In this document: positions 41,112-49,181 of the stretch, one piece after another | Position numbering within the stretch: position 1 is the first letter of the stretch | Layout of the letters: each line of letters opens with the position of its first letter | NCBI GenBank assembly: GCA_035512155.1 | Contig: DATKEN010000074.1 | Span: forward strand, 1 to 64,000 | Length of the DNA: 64,000 nt | Source: JABCYV01 sp035512155 | Lineage (GTDB): Bacteria > Acidobacteriota > Terriglobia > Terriglobales > Acidobacteriaceae | Direction of reading: 5' to 3' | Translations under genes and position numbers: made by a program | Notes under the pieces: generated by a model | The model's input: only the letters and a program-made list of their open reading frames with translations | What the model was told of the DNA's origin: nothing | Database searches by the model: none

Positions 41112-41561
41112 ATGAGAGCGCTGGTTGCCATCGTCATATTACTAATCACGATTGGTCTGCCTGCAGCGGCGCAGAGCACAGCCGACGTGGAGGCTGAGAG
41201 AACCAGGATTCTGGCATTGGAGAATGCCTGGAACCGGGCGGAAGAGCACAAAGACGTTAAAGCGCTCGATGGACTGCTGGCCAGCACACTGGTTTATATC
41301 GACTATGACGGGACATTCATGGATAAAGCACAGTTCATGGCCAGTATCAAAGCGCCGTCCCTGCACCCCGAACAGATTGTCAACGAATCGATGACTGCGC
41401 ACGTTTACGGCGATAGCGCGGTTGTTACAGGGATCTATCGCGAAAAGGGTGTTGCGGCAGGGAAACCATACCTGCGTCGCGGCCGATTTACGGACACCTG
41501 GGTGTACCAGAACAGCACCTGGGTCTGCGTCGCTAGCCAGTCAACCTTGATCAGCCATTGA
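41112..41561 (+). CDS. Exported DUF4440/NTF2-like protein
   Basis: A 149-residue protein with a signal peptide (MRALVAIVILLITIGLPAAAQ) and an NTF2-like/SnoaL-type cone fold (DUF4440): RILALENAWNRAEEHKDVKALDGLLASTLVYIDYDG…MTAHVYGDSAVVTGIYREKG…FTDTWVYQNSTWVCVASQSTLI. This type is common as a small exported protein of unknown role. GGGAGG lies 11 bases before ATG 41112; a longer frame back to 41061 is less likely. It is divergent from the selenoprotein candidate. Confidence 0.82.
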   Translation: MRALVAIVILLITIGLPAAAQSTADVEAERTRILALENAWNRAEEHKDVKALDGLLASTLVYIDYDGTFMDKAQFMASIKAPSLHPEQIVNESMTAHVYGDSAVVTGIYREKGVAAGKPYLRRGRFTDTWVYQNSTWVCVASQSTLISH

Positions 41562-41571
41562 GGGTCTGCCC

Positions 41572-42054
41572 ATGCTGTCCATTCGTCCCGCGACTGTCAG
41601 GGACGCAACTCTCCTGAAGACTCTCATCCGCGAGCTGGCCGAGTATGAGCGCCTGAGCCATGAGGTCGTGATCACCGAGGAGGATGTGCTGCGGGACGGC
41701 TTCGGAGAGCGGCCGAAATTCCGCGCCATTATTGCGGAATGGGATGGACAGGTGGCGGGATACGCCCTTTTTTTCGAGGTTTACTCCAGCTTCCAAGGGC
41801 GGGCGGGATTGCTTCTCGAAGACTTGTTCGTCCGGCCCCAGTATCGGAGTAAGGGGATCGGCAAGGCGCTACTGGCGCGCCTGGCTGAAATTGCCCTGCG
41901 AGAAAAATATTCCTATCTGCGCTGGGAAGTGCTCGACTGGAACACTCCGGCTATCGAGTTCTACAAAAAGCTGGGCGGGGTATTTCTTGACGAGTGGAAA
42001 ACAGTATTTCTGCTGGAAGACTCTCTGGAAGCGGTGGCAGGGGTAGCAAAATGA
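41572..42054 (+). CDS. GNAT-family N-acetyltransferase (SSAT-like)
   Basis: A 160-residue acetyltransferase resembling spermidine/diamine N1-acetyltransferases: IRPATVRDATLLKTLIRELAEYERLSHEV, AGYALFFEVYSSFQGRAGLLLEDLFVRPQYRSKGIGKALL (acetyl-CoA loop with RSKGIG), and LRWEVLDWNTPAIEFYKKLGG. Its last four bases overlap the trmFO start (ATGA), so the two are co-translated. Substrate is not certain; polyamine or amino-acid acetylation is likely. Confidence 0.88.
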   Translation: MLSIRPATVRDATLLKTLIRELAEYERLSHEVVITEEDVLRDGFGERPKFRAIIAEWDGQVAGYALFFEVYSSFQGRAGLLLEDLFVRPQYRSKGIGKALLARLAEIALREKYSYLRWEVLDWNTPAIEFYKKLGGVFLDEWKTVFLLEDSLEAVAGVAK

Positions 42055-43376
42055 CCAGCGTGCGAATTATCGGCGCCGGCCTGGCCGGTTCAGAAGCGGC
42101 GTGGCAATGCGCGCGGAGGGGAGTTGCCGTCGAACTGTGCGAAATGCGTCCGGTGCGCTCGACACCGGCACACCAGACTGCGGACTTCGCCGAACTGGTC
42201 TGCTCGAACTCGTTAAAGTCGGACAGCCAGAACACCGCTCCCTGGCTGCTGAAAGAAGAGATGCGGCGGGCCGGTTCATTGCTGTTGGAGATTGCGCGGT
42301 CGTGTGCCGTCCCGGCTGGGCACGCGCTCGCTGTCGACCGCGTAGCCTTCGCTGCCAAGGTGACCGAGGCAATCTCGCGCGAGCCGCTAGTCAGCGTGCG
42401 GCGTGAGGAAGTCACGCTGCTCAGCGAAGATCGAATCACTATCATTGCCACCGGGCCCTTGACGTCCGATGCCCTTTCACAGGAGATCGCGCGGCTGAGC
42501 GGATCGAACCATTTGTATTTCTACGATTCGATCAGTCCGATTGTAGAGGTCGATTCGATCGATATGTCAAAGGTCTACATGGCCGCCCGCTATGACAAGG
42601 GTTCGGCCGACTACATCAACTGTCCGATGTCGAAGGAGGAGTACGACCGCTTCTGTGATGCGTTGATTGCCGGGCAATCGGTCGAGGAGCGCGATTGGGA
42701 GAAGCTGAATTATTTTGAAGGCTGCCTGCCTATTGAAGAAATTGCCCGCCGTGGCCGTGATACCCTGCGCTTCGGGCCCATGAAGCCGGTGGGACTGAAA
42801 GACTCGCGCACTGGCCGCATACCGTATGCCGTCGTGCAACTGCGGCAGGAGAACCTGCGGGCGGATTCCTACAATCTGGTCGGGTTCCAGAACCATTTGA
42901 AATTTGGCGAGCAGGCCCGCGTGCTGCGGCTCATTCCGGGTTTGGAGAATGCGCGCTTCCTGCGCTATGGACAAATCCATCGCAACACTTACATCAATGC
43001 ACCGGCGCTTTTGCGGGAGACGCTGCAGATGAAAGAGCGCCCGTGGATGTTATTTGCGGGCCAGATTTGCGGGGTGGAGGGATATGTTGAATCCATCGCG
43101 ACGGGGTTGATGGCGGGGATTCATGCCTCAGCACTGGCAGCAAGCTTAGAACCGGTGGCGCCTCCCCGGGCGACTGCTTTCGGATCGCTAGTGCATTACG
43201 TCTCGCATGCGGACCCAAAGAAATTTCAGCCGGCGAACATCACCTTCGACTTGCTTCCAGCGCTCGACGAAAAAGTCCGCGACCGCCAGGCGCGGCATCG
43301 GAAGCAATGCGAATTGGCGCTGCGAGAGTTTGATGGATGGCTGGACGAAATAGCTCCGCTTGCGGCTGCGGGGTGA
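42051..43376 (+). CDS. trmFO: Methylenetetrahydrofolate-tRNA-(uracil-5-)-methyltransferase
   Basis: A 441-residue FAD- and folate-dependent enzyme that makes m5U54 in tRNA. Motifs: FAD-binding RIIGAGLAGSEAAWQCARRGVAVELCEMRP, FAELVCSNSLKSDSQNTAPWLLKEEMR (catalytic Cys), YFYDSISPIVEVDSIDMSKVYMAARYDKG, FQNHLKFGEQARVLRLIPGLENARFLRYGQIHRNTYI, and GVEGYVESIATGLMAGIHA. The C-terminal fold is normal, and length is typical. Coupled to the preceding acetyltransferase by an ATGA overlap. Confidence 0.97.
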   Translation: MTSVRIIGAGLAGSEAAWQCARRGVAVELCEMRPVRSTPAHQTADFAELVCSNSLKSDSQNTAPWLLKEEMRRAGSLLLEIARSCAVPAGHALAVDRVAFAAKVTEAISREPLVSVRREEVTLLSEDRITIIATGPLTSDALSQEIARLSGSNHLYFYDSISPIVEVDSIDMSKVYMAARYDKGSADYINCPMSKEEYDRFCDALIAGQSVEERDWEKLNYFEGCLPIEEIARRGRDTLRFGPMKPVGLKDSRTGRIPYAVVQLRQENLRADSYNLVGFQNHLKFGEQARVLRLIPGLENARFLRYGQIHRNTYINAPALLRETLQMKERPWMLFAGQICGVEGYVESIATGLMAGIHASALAASLEPVAPPRATAFGSLVHYVSHADPKKFQPANITFDLLPALDEKVRDRQARHRKQCELALREFDGWLDEIAPLAAAG

Positions 43377-43411
43377 GAGCAAGAGTCCAATTGCAGATCT
43401 TTCGAATTGCA

Positions 43412-43497
43412 GATTGCAGATTTTAGATTGAAAAATCCAAGAAGCCTCGAGTAAGAATGCTTTTCAAGCTGAGATCAACAATCTGAAATCTGCAATC
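43412..43497. repeat. 19-bp near-perfect inverted repeat between trmFO and the membrane protein
   Basis: GATTGCAGATTTTAGATTG (43412–43430) and CAATCTGAAATCTGCAATC (43479–43497) match at 18 of 19 positions, with 48 bases between. A related ATTGCAGAT motif precedes it. This fills most of the 196-bp gap 43377–43572; no gene is seen there. Confidence 0.7.
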
Positions 43498-43572
43498 AGT
43501 CGCAAAATCCCATTGACCCGACCCTCACTTCGCAGTACCTTGCTGCAAACCCGTCATCGACCGAGGTGAGAT

Positions 43573-44667
43573 TTGCCGATTTCCGCCGTAGATGCGATTG
43601 GTCCGGCTTTCCAACACGCCAGGCAGCAGCTTCTGCAGCCTTTCCGGGCCACGCAGTGGGCCAAACTAGCGCTGGTCGGACTGCTGGCGGGCGAAATGAG
43701 TTCTGGTGGAGGAGGCTGCAATTCCGGCAGCTTCCGGATGCCTAGTCACCCTACTGGCTCGCAGCGGTTTCTGGAGTTCGGCCTGCCGACGATCAATCCC
43801 ATGCTCTACGCGTCACTCATCGCGGTGCTGATAGTTTCCGGGCTGGTGCTGCTGTTTATCTTTCTGTATGTGAACAGCGTGATGCGGTTCGTTCTCTTTG
43901 ACAGCGTGATCGCGAAGGAATGCCGTATTCGGGACGGGTGGAGCCGGCGGCAGGGTCCGGGCCGACGATATTTCTTGTGGCAGATTTTGCTTTTTCTAGT
44001 GTTTGGCGCAGGCCTTACCATTTTGGTCGGAATCCCCGCGGGTTTCGCGTTCCTCGTGGGCTGGCTTAGGAGCCCCAAAGAGCACATCATTCCATTGATC
44101 CTCGGTGGCATGGCGCTTTTCTTTGTGCTCATGGCTTTCGTGATTACGCAATTAGTCGTTCACGTTATGAGCAAGGACTTTGTGGTCCCGCAAATGGCCC
44201 TCGAAGAGATCGGCGCAATCGAGGGCTGGCGACGGCTCTGGCCTCAACTCAAACGGGAGAAGGGAGGATATGCCGGATACATCGGAATGAAGATAGTCAT
44301 GGCACTGGGAGCTGCGGTAGTTCTGGGAATCATTTCGGCCATTGTCCTTCTCCTGTTCCTGATTCCAGTCGGCGGACTGGGCGCGGTAGCCGTGATTGTG
44401 GGAAAAATGGCTGGGCTGACTTGGAACGCTTACACCATCACGCTGGCAGTCGTCGTGGGATCTGTCGTACTGGCCTTCATCTTGTATGTGATTTCTCTGA
44501 TTTCTGTGCCGGCAGCAGTGTTCTTCCCCGCTTATTCCATCTACTTCTACGCCTCGCGTTATCCCGCGTTGGATGCGTTGCTGCGACCCGCACCCTCGCC
44601 CGTGATTTCGCCTGCGCCACCGGCGGAGGCGCCGCCGTTGCCGCCGACCCCTGAGCCGATCGGATAG
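43573..44667 (+). CDS. Polytopic membrane protein (DUF4013/DUF7544-like)
   Basis: A 364-residue membrane protein with at least six hydrophobic segments (e.g. MLYASLIAVLIVSGLVLLFIFLY, ILLFLVFGAGLTILVGI, ILGGMALFFVLMAFVI) and a Pro-rich cytosolic C-terminus. The N-terminus (IGPAFQHARQQLLQPFRATQWAKLALVGLLAG) and the middle REKGGYAGYIGMKIVMALGAAVVLG are typical of the DUF4013/DUF7544 group. TTG 43573 has GAGGTGAG four bases upstream. Function unknown; no coupling to the cytochrome genes downstream, which start 40 bp after the stop. Confidence 0.72.
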   Translation: MPISAVDAIGPAFQHARQQLLQPFRATQWAKLALVGLLAGEMSSGGGGCNSGSFRMPSHPTGSQRFLEFGLPTINPMLYASLIAVLIVSGLVLLFIFLYVNSVMRFVLFDSVIAKECRIRDGWSRRQGPGRRYFLWQILLFLVFGAGLTILVGIPAGFAFLVGWLRSPKEHIIPLILGGMALFFVLMAFVITQLVVHVMSKDFVVPQMALEEIGAIEGWRRLWPQLKREKGGYAGYIGMKIVMALGAAVVLGIISAIVLLLFLIPVGGLGAVAVIVGKMAGLTWNAYTITLAVVVGSVVLAFILYVISLISVPAAVFFPAYSIYFYASRYPALDALLRPAPSPVISPAPPAEAPPLPPTPEPIG

Positions 44668-44706
44668 CGTTGCTAATTATTGGCTCCGTCGGATGAGGTC
44701 TTCAAA

Positions 44707-45846
44707 ATGATTGCCTGTGCTCGAACGTTCCTGGTCTGCATAGCCGTGCTTGTTCCCTTATGTACGTCGGTACTGCTCTCACAGACGCTCAAGTACTCAA
44801 AGCCTCCCGACGTAAAGAACGGCGAAGTTCTTTATAAGAATGGTTGCATCGCGTGCCATGGCAGCAATGGGAACGGGGCCCCGCAGACGAGCACCGAATT
44901 CCAGTGGCCCGACACCTTCCCCGATTTCACGCGATGCGATCAGACGACGGCAGAAACGAACGTGGCGTACAAAGACGTCGTTGTCCATGGCGGGCGGTCT
45001 CGCGGTTTGTCGGAGATCATGCCGGCATTTGGCGAATTGCTCACCTCGGATCAGATTGACGACGTTCTCGCATACATGCGCGGGTTCTGCACCGACAAAC
45101 GTTGGCCGCGCGGAGAACTGAACCTACCGCGGGCGTTGGTGACGGAGAAGGCGTATCCAGAAGACGAAGTCGTGATTTCGGCCGCAATGAACGTCACCGG
45201 GGCGCCGGGTTTTACCATCGATGTTATCCATGAGCAACGATTTGGCATCAACAATCAGATCGAAATTGACGTGCCCATCAACACCCAAGACCAGAACCAC
45301 GCCTGGAATAGCGGCTTGGGGGACATCACGTTCGCGGTGAAACGAGTGATGTTCGCGAATCTGCGCAAGGGATCTATTTTGAGTTTGCAGGGCGGAGTAC
45401 TCGCTCCTACTGGCAATAGCAAACATGGATTCGGCAATGGGACGACGACGTTCGAACCCTTTGCCGCATTCGACCAACTCTTTCCCACGAATACGTTCCT
45501 GCAATTTCAGTTGGGGGCCGATTTGCCTTATCGCACGGCTATCACGCCGCAAAGCCTGTTCTGGCGGGCGGCAGTCGGGCAGACGCTCGCAGGGGATCAT
45601 CGGTTGGGACGAATGTGGTCGCCCATGGTCGAGTTCCTGGCCGATCGCAACCTGAAGGATGGAGCGAAAACCAATTGGGATGTGCTGCCCGAAATGCAAG
45701 TCACGATTAGTGCCAGGCAGCATGTGCGCTTTGACATCGGGGTACGCACGCCGATGACGAACACTGCTGGGCGCGACAAGCAACTAGTGTTCTATTTGCT
45801 TTGGGATTGGGCAGATGGAAAGCTGTGGGAGGGCTGGAAGAAATGA
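44707..45846 (+). CDS. Monoheme c-type cytochrome fused to a porin-like beta-barrel
   Basis: A 379-residue protein. GAGG precedes ATG 44707. A signal peptide (to ~26, LLSQ) precedes a monoheme cytochrome domain (~30–135) with one CIACH motif (47–51). After ~150 the sequence is beta-rich: FGINNQIEIDVPINTQDQ, ILSLQGGVLAPTGNSKHGFG, FQLGADLPYRTAITPQSLFW, VRFDIGVRTPMTN and a final LLWDWADGKLWEGWKK. This resembles outer-membrane transport or DUF-type barrels. A cytochrome domain plus a barrel suggests a porin–cytochrome conduit or a periplasmic cap. Its stop overlaps the start of the next gene by four bases, so the two proteins probably work together. Confidence 0.7.
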   Translation: MIACARTFLVCIAVLVPLCTSVLLSQTLKYSKPPDVKNGEVLYKNGCIACHGSNGNGAPQTSTEFQWPDTFPDFTRCDQTTAETNVAYKDVVVHGGRSRGLSEIMPAFGELLTSDQIDDVLAYMRGFCTDKRWPRGELNLPRALVTEKAYPEDEVVISAAMNVTGAPGFTIDVIHEQRFGINNQIEIDVPINTQDQNHAWNSGLGDITFAVKRVMFANLRKGSILSLQGGVLAPTGNSKHGFGNGTTTFEPFAAFDQLFPTNTFLQFQLGADLPYRTAITPQSLFWRAAVGQTLAGDHRLGRMWSPMVEFLADRNLKDGAKTNWDVLPEMQVTISARQHVRFDIGVRTPMTNTAGRDKQLVFYLLWDWADGKLWEGWKK

Positions 45847-47465
45847 CGCTGCGCTGCCCGGCTCTGCTGCTGCTTTCGACCACGCTGCTCGGGTTGCCGG
45901 CGATGGCGCAGGCCGCTTCGAAGGACAAGAATCTGAACACGGCGTTTCGCACCTCGGACCGTTGCGTCGCTTGTCATAACGAATTGAAGACCAGTTCGGG
46001 CGAGGATATTTCCATCGGATTTCAGTGGCGGGCCAGCATGATGGCCAATTCCGCGCGCGACCCCTACTGGCAGGGAAGCGTGCGGCGGGAATCGATGGAT
46101 CATCCTGAGTCGCAAACGAACATCGAAGATGAATGTTCGGTCTGCCATATGCCCATCACGCACTTGACGGCGAAGTCGGAGGGGCAAAAGACAAGGATTT
46201 TTGCGCACCTTCCGATATCTTCGTCGGACCAGGAGCATCGTGCCGCGGCGGACGGAGTCTCGTGTTCCGTTTGTCACCAGATCGAAAAGGCGCGATTGGG
46301 AACAAACGAGGCGGTAAATGGAAATGTCGTCATCGCCAGTGCGCAGAATAAAGATCAGCGGCCGGAGTACGGGCCGTTTGTGATCGATGCGGGGCATCGG
46401 CGCGTGATGCAGTCGTCGACCGGTGGCTTTGTGCCGGAGGCAGGCGATCAAATTCGCGACTCAGCGCTGTGCGGCAGTTGTCATACTCTGAAGACGGAAG
46501 CATTGGGGCCGGAAGGAAAAGAAATCGGCAGCCTGCCTGAGCAGATGCCTTACCAGGAATGGCTGCACAGCGACTACCCCGGCAAACAGACCTGCCAATC
46601 GTGCCACATGCCCGAAGTACAGGAAGCAGTGCCGATAACCGTCTTGTATGGGAAGCCGCGTGTGGGCGTGCATCGTCACGAATTCATTGGCGGAAACTTC
46701 TTTCTCCAGCGCATTCTGAACGGCCACCGGGATGAACTCGGCGTGGCCGCACTGCCACCAGAACTTTCGACCGCCGCCGACCGGACGGCCACCTTTCTGC
46801 AGACGCAATCCGCGCGGGTGAGCATTCGCAATTTGCAGACCACCGTTACCGGGCTTTCGCTGGATGTGCTGGTCGAGAATCTCACCGGACATAAACTTCC
46901 GACGGCGTATCCATCGCGACGCGCATGGCTGCGCATGGTGGTGCGCGACAGCGGTGGACGAGTCGTTTTCGAATCGGGTGCGCTCAATCCCGACGGCTCT
47001 ATCGTCGGAAATGACAACGATGTAGGCCGGTTGCGATTCGAGCCGTATTACCGCGAGATCAAGAGTCCGGAGCAGGTGCAGATTTTCGAGTCGATCCTGA
47101 AGGATGCGCAGGGAAAGGTGACTACTGGGCTTTTGTCGGCGATTGGATACCTGAAAGACAGCCGCATCCTGCCCAGCGGCTTCGACAAGAAAACCGCCGA
47201 GCCGGACATCTCCGTTGTCGGCGAGGCGGCCGACGATCCCGACTTCAACGATAGAGGCGCGCTTACCCGTTATGTGATCGAGACGGGCAACGCCGTAGGG
47301 CCTTTCCACGTGGAAGCAGAACTCTGGTACCAGCCAATCGGTTTCCGCTGGGCTCATAATCTCGCGCCGTATCAGGCGATGGAACCGCAGCGCTTCCTCG
47401 GCTATTACGAAACGGCGGCCGAACATTCAGCTATCGTCCTGGCGAGGGCTGAAGCGAATCGTTGA
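45843..47465 (+). CDS. Exported pentaheme c-type cytochrome
   Basis: A 540-residue protein with a signal peptide (MTLRCPALLLLSTTLLGLPA then MAQA) and five CxxCH motifs: CVACH (41–45), CSVCH (98–102), CSVCH (141–145), CGSCH (210–214) and CQSCH (251–255). This is the spacing of multiheme cytochromes of the c554/NrfA-like or MtrA-like type, though it is not clearly either. After ~290 there is a beta-rich C-terminal domain without hemes (~300–540). Heme distal His candidates are not resolved. Coupled by an ATGA overlap to the cytochrome–barrel gene, so it is likely its periplasmic or outer-surface partner. Confidence 0.85.
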   Translation: MTLRCPALLLLSTTLLGLPAMAQAASKDKNLNTAFRTSDRCVACHNELKTSSGEDISIGFQWRASMMANSARDPYWQGSVRRESMDHPESQTNIEDECSVCHMPITHLTAKSEGQKTRIFAHLPISSSDQEHRAAADGVSCSVCHQIEKARLGTNEAVNGNVVIASAQNKDQRPEYGPFVIDAGHRRVMQSSTGGFVPEAGDQIRDSALCGSCHTLKTEALGPEGKEIGSLPEQMPYQEWLHSDYPGKQTCQSCHMPEVQEAVPITVLYGKPRVGVHRHEFIGGNFFLQRILNGHRDELGVAALPPELSTAADRTATFLQTQSARVSIRNLQTTVTGLSLDVLVENLTGHKLPTAYPSRRAWLRMVVRDSGGRVVFESGALNPDGSIVGNDNDVGRLRFEPYYREIKSPEQVQIFESILKDAQGKVTTGLLSAIGYLKDSRILPSGFDKKTAEPDISVVGEAADDPDFNDRGALTRYVIETGNAVGPFHVEAELWYQPIGFRWAHNLAPYQAMEPQRFLGYYETAAEHSAIVLARAEANR

Positions 47466-47527
47466 TCCGACTTCAGAACGCTCACAGGTCTAGGAAATGG
47501 AGTACAGGCTGGGAACGCCGTGGGTCA

Positions 47528-48973
47528 TCAATCCCTGGCTCTGTTCTTGATCCAAATCGGCGTGCCCACGAAGCCAAATGCCCGGCGGATCTGGTTTTCC
47601 AGGAAACGCTGATAAGAGAAGTGCAACTTTACTTTGCGGTCGGTGAAGATGACGAAGGTCGGCGGAGCGACCGCGGCCTGCGTCATGTAATAAATCCTCA
47701 CTTGCTGGCGAGCAGGAACGGAGGCACGCTCGAAATCGACGTGCTTGAGAAAGCGGTTCATTTCTCCGGTCCCGATACGCTTGCGACGCTCACGGGCGAC
47801 TTCTTCCAGAGTCGGGAATATCTTCTCGGTGCCCTTGCCGGTGGAGGCAGAGACGAATAACACCGGAGCGTAGCCGAGAAATTTCAACGCATAACGGACT
47901 CTTTCCTCGTAGGCGGTGCGGTCGGCCGGGCGCTTGTTCTCCTGCATTCGGGATGATTTCGTCTGGCGTCCGGTCCGCTCCTTGCCGCTGAGAACCAGGT
48001 CCCACTTGTTCACAATGATGATCATCGAGCGGCCGCTCTCATGGGCGTAGCCGGCGATGGCGGCATCGAGTTGGCTCACGCCTTCGGTGGCGTCAATTAC
48101 GAGCAGTGCGATGTCGGCGGCTTCCAGATGTTTGCGCGCCATCACCACTGAAAGCTTCTCTGCCATCAGGTGGGTCTTGCCCTTGCGTCGGATGCCGGCG
48201 GTGTCAATGAAACGAAATCGCTGACCGTCGCGCTCCACGATTTCGTCGACCGCATCTCGGGTAGTCCCTGGGACGGGCGAGACGATGGCCCGCGCTGTGC
48301 CGGTGAGCCGATTCAGCAAGGTGGACTTGCCGACGTTGGGATGTCCGATGATGGCGACCTTAGTTTCGCGAGGCTCGGCGGCCGCTTCTTTCACTTTTTC
48401 GTCCGCTCCGTCCTCCGTTTCCGGAACCTCTCCGGAGTTCGGTTCAGCGATCATCGCTGGTGGCAAAACCTCAAGGATTGCATCGAGAACATCATCAAGT
48501 CCGCGCCCGTGCTCGCTAGAAATGGGAAACAATTTCCGGACTCCGAGGCGATGAAACTCATCGATGAGCGACTGCTGCTTGTCGCTGTCGATTTTGTTGA
48601 CAGCAAGGAACAGCGGCTTACCGCTTCTAATCATGAGGCGGGCGAGTTCGAGATCAGGAGCCGCGAGTTCCGTGCGGCCGTCGACGACCATAATGACGGC
48701 GTCGGCTTCCTCGAGCGCTACCTTGGCCTGGCGAAAAATTTCCGAGGGGATGAAGTCCTTGTCGCCCGGCAGAATGCCGCCGGTGTCCACGATGCGGAGA
48801 CGGCGTCCGCGCCACTCGGCCTCACCATAGAGCCGATCGCGCGTGATACCCGGCTCGTCGCCAACGATGGCGCGCCGCGAGCCCACCAGCCGGTTGAACA
48901 GCGTGGATTTGCCCACGTTGGGGCGACCCACGATGGCGATCGTGGGGACGCCAACCGTCGCAAGGTCACTCAT
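47528..48973 (-). CDS. der: GTPase Der (EngA), ribosome assembly
   Basis: A 481-residue GTPase with two tandem G domains, needed for 50S subunit assembly. G1 motifs are GRPNVGKSTLFNRL (domain 1) and GHPNVGKSTLLNRL (domain 2). DTGG and DTAGIRRKGK (switch II), NKID and NKWDLV (G4) are all present, and a KH-like domain (~380–470) follows. ATG 48973 is used because the residues before it (MLRPLTRLNSNS) are not typical. The linker between domains (EPNSGEVPETEDGADEKVKE) is acidic. Normal for the family. Confidence 0.96.
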   Translation of the reverse strand: MSDLATVGVPTIAIVGRPNVGKSTLFNRLVGSRRAIVGDEPGITRDRLYGEAEWRGRRLRIVDTGGILPGDKDFIPSEIFRQAKVALEEADAVIMVVDGRTELAAPDLELARLMIRSGKPLFLAVNKIDSDKQQSLIDEFHRLGVRKLFPISSEHGRGLDDVLDAILEVLPPAMIAEPNSGEVPETEDGADEKVKEAAAEPRETKVAIIGHPNVGKSTLLNRLTGTARAIVSPVPGTTRDAVDEIVERDGQRFRFIDTAGIRRKGKTHLMAEKLSVVMARKHLEAADIALLVIDATEGVSQLDAAIAGYAHESGRSMIIIVNKWDLVLSGKERTGRQTKSSRMQENKRPADRTAYEERVRYALKFLGYAPVLFVSASTGKGTEKIFPTLEEVARERRKRIGTGEMNRFLKHVDFERASVPARQQVRIYYMTQAAVAPPTFVIFTDRKVKLHFSYQRFLENQIRRAFGFVGTPIWIKNRARD

Positions 48974-49013
48974 CGAATTGGAATTGAGTCGGGTCAACGG
49001 CCTCAGCAACGAT

Positions 49014-49144
49014 CACGTAGGGACAGCCGCCCCCCGGCTGCCCAGCCGGGTCCAAGACCCGGCGGCGAATCTCCCATCCACATTCATATTGGACCGTGGA
49101 CTCTTCGGGTCCAGGACAGCCGAGGGCGACTGTCCCCACACGTG
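49014..49144. repeat. REP-like inverted pair (BIME) 5' of the helicase gene
   Basis: Left half: CACGTAGGGACAGCCGCC (GTAG tetranucleotide, hairpin 1), then GCCGGGTC-CAA-GACCCGGC (hairpin 2, 49045–49063). The right half is inverted: GGACAGCCGAGGGCGACTGT then CCCCACACGTG (49114–49144). The same architecture as the RAYT-associated units at 21743–21934, separated by ~48 bp. Not coding. Confidence 0.75.
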
Positions 49145-49181
49145 TGCAGTGAGTAGGTCAGCCAGCTATTATAGAGACTCG

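Noticed and set aside
45801..45842. Earlier start (45801) for the pentaheme cytochrome
   Set aside because: ATG 45843 begins directly at a signal peptide and overlaps the previous stop as ATGA, a normal coupling arrangement.
46461..47426. A 321-codon frame antisense to the pentaheme cytochrome gene
   Set aside because: The forward strand carries five CxxCH motifs; the antisense translation has no domain features.
48170..49156. A 328-codon forward frame opposite der and the REP pair
   Set aside because: It is the mirror of der codons and crosses non-coding repeats.
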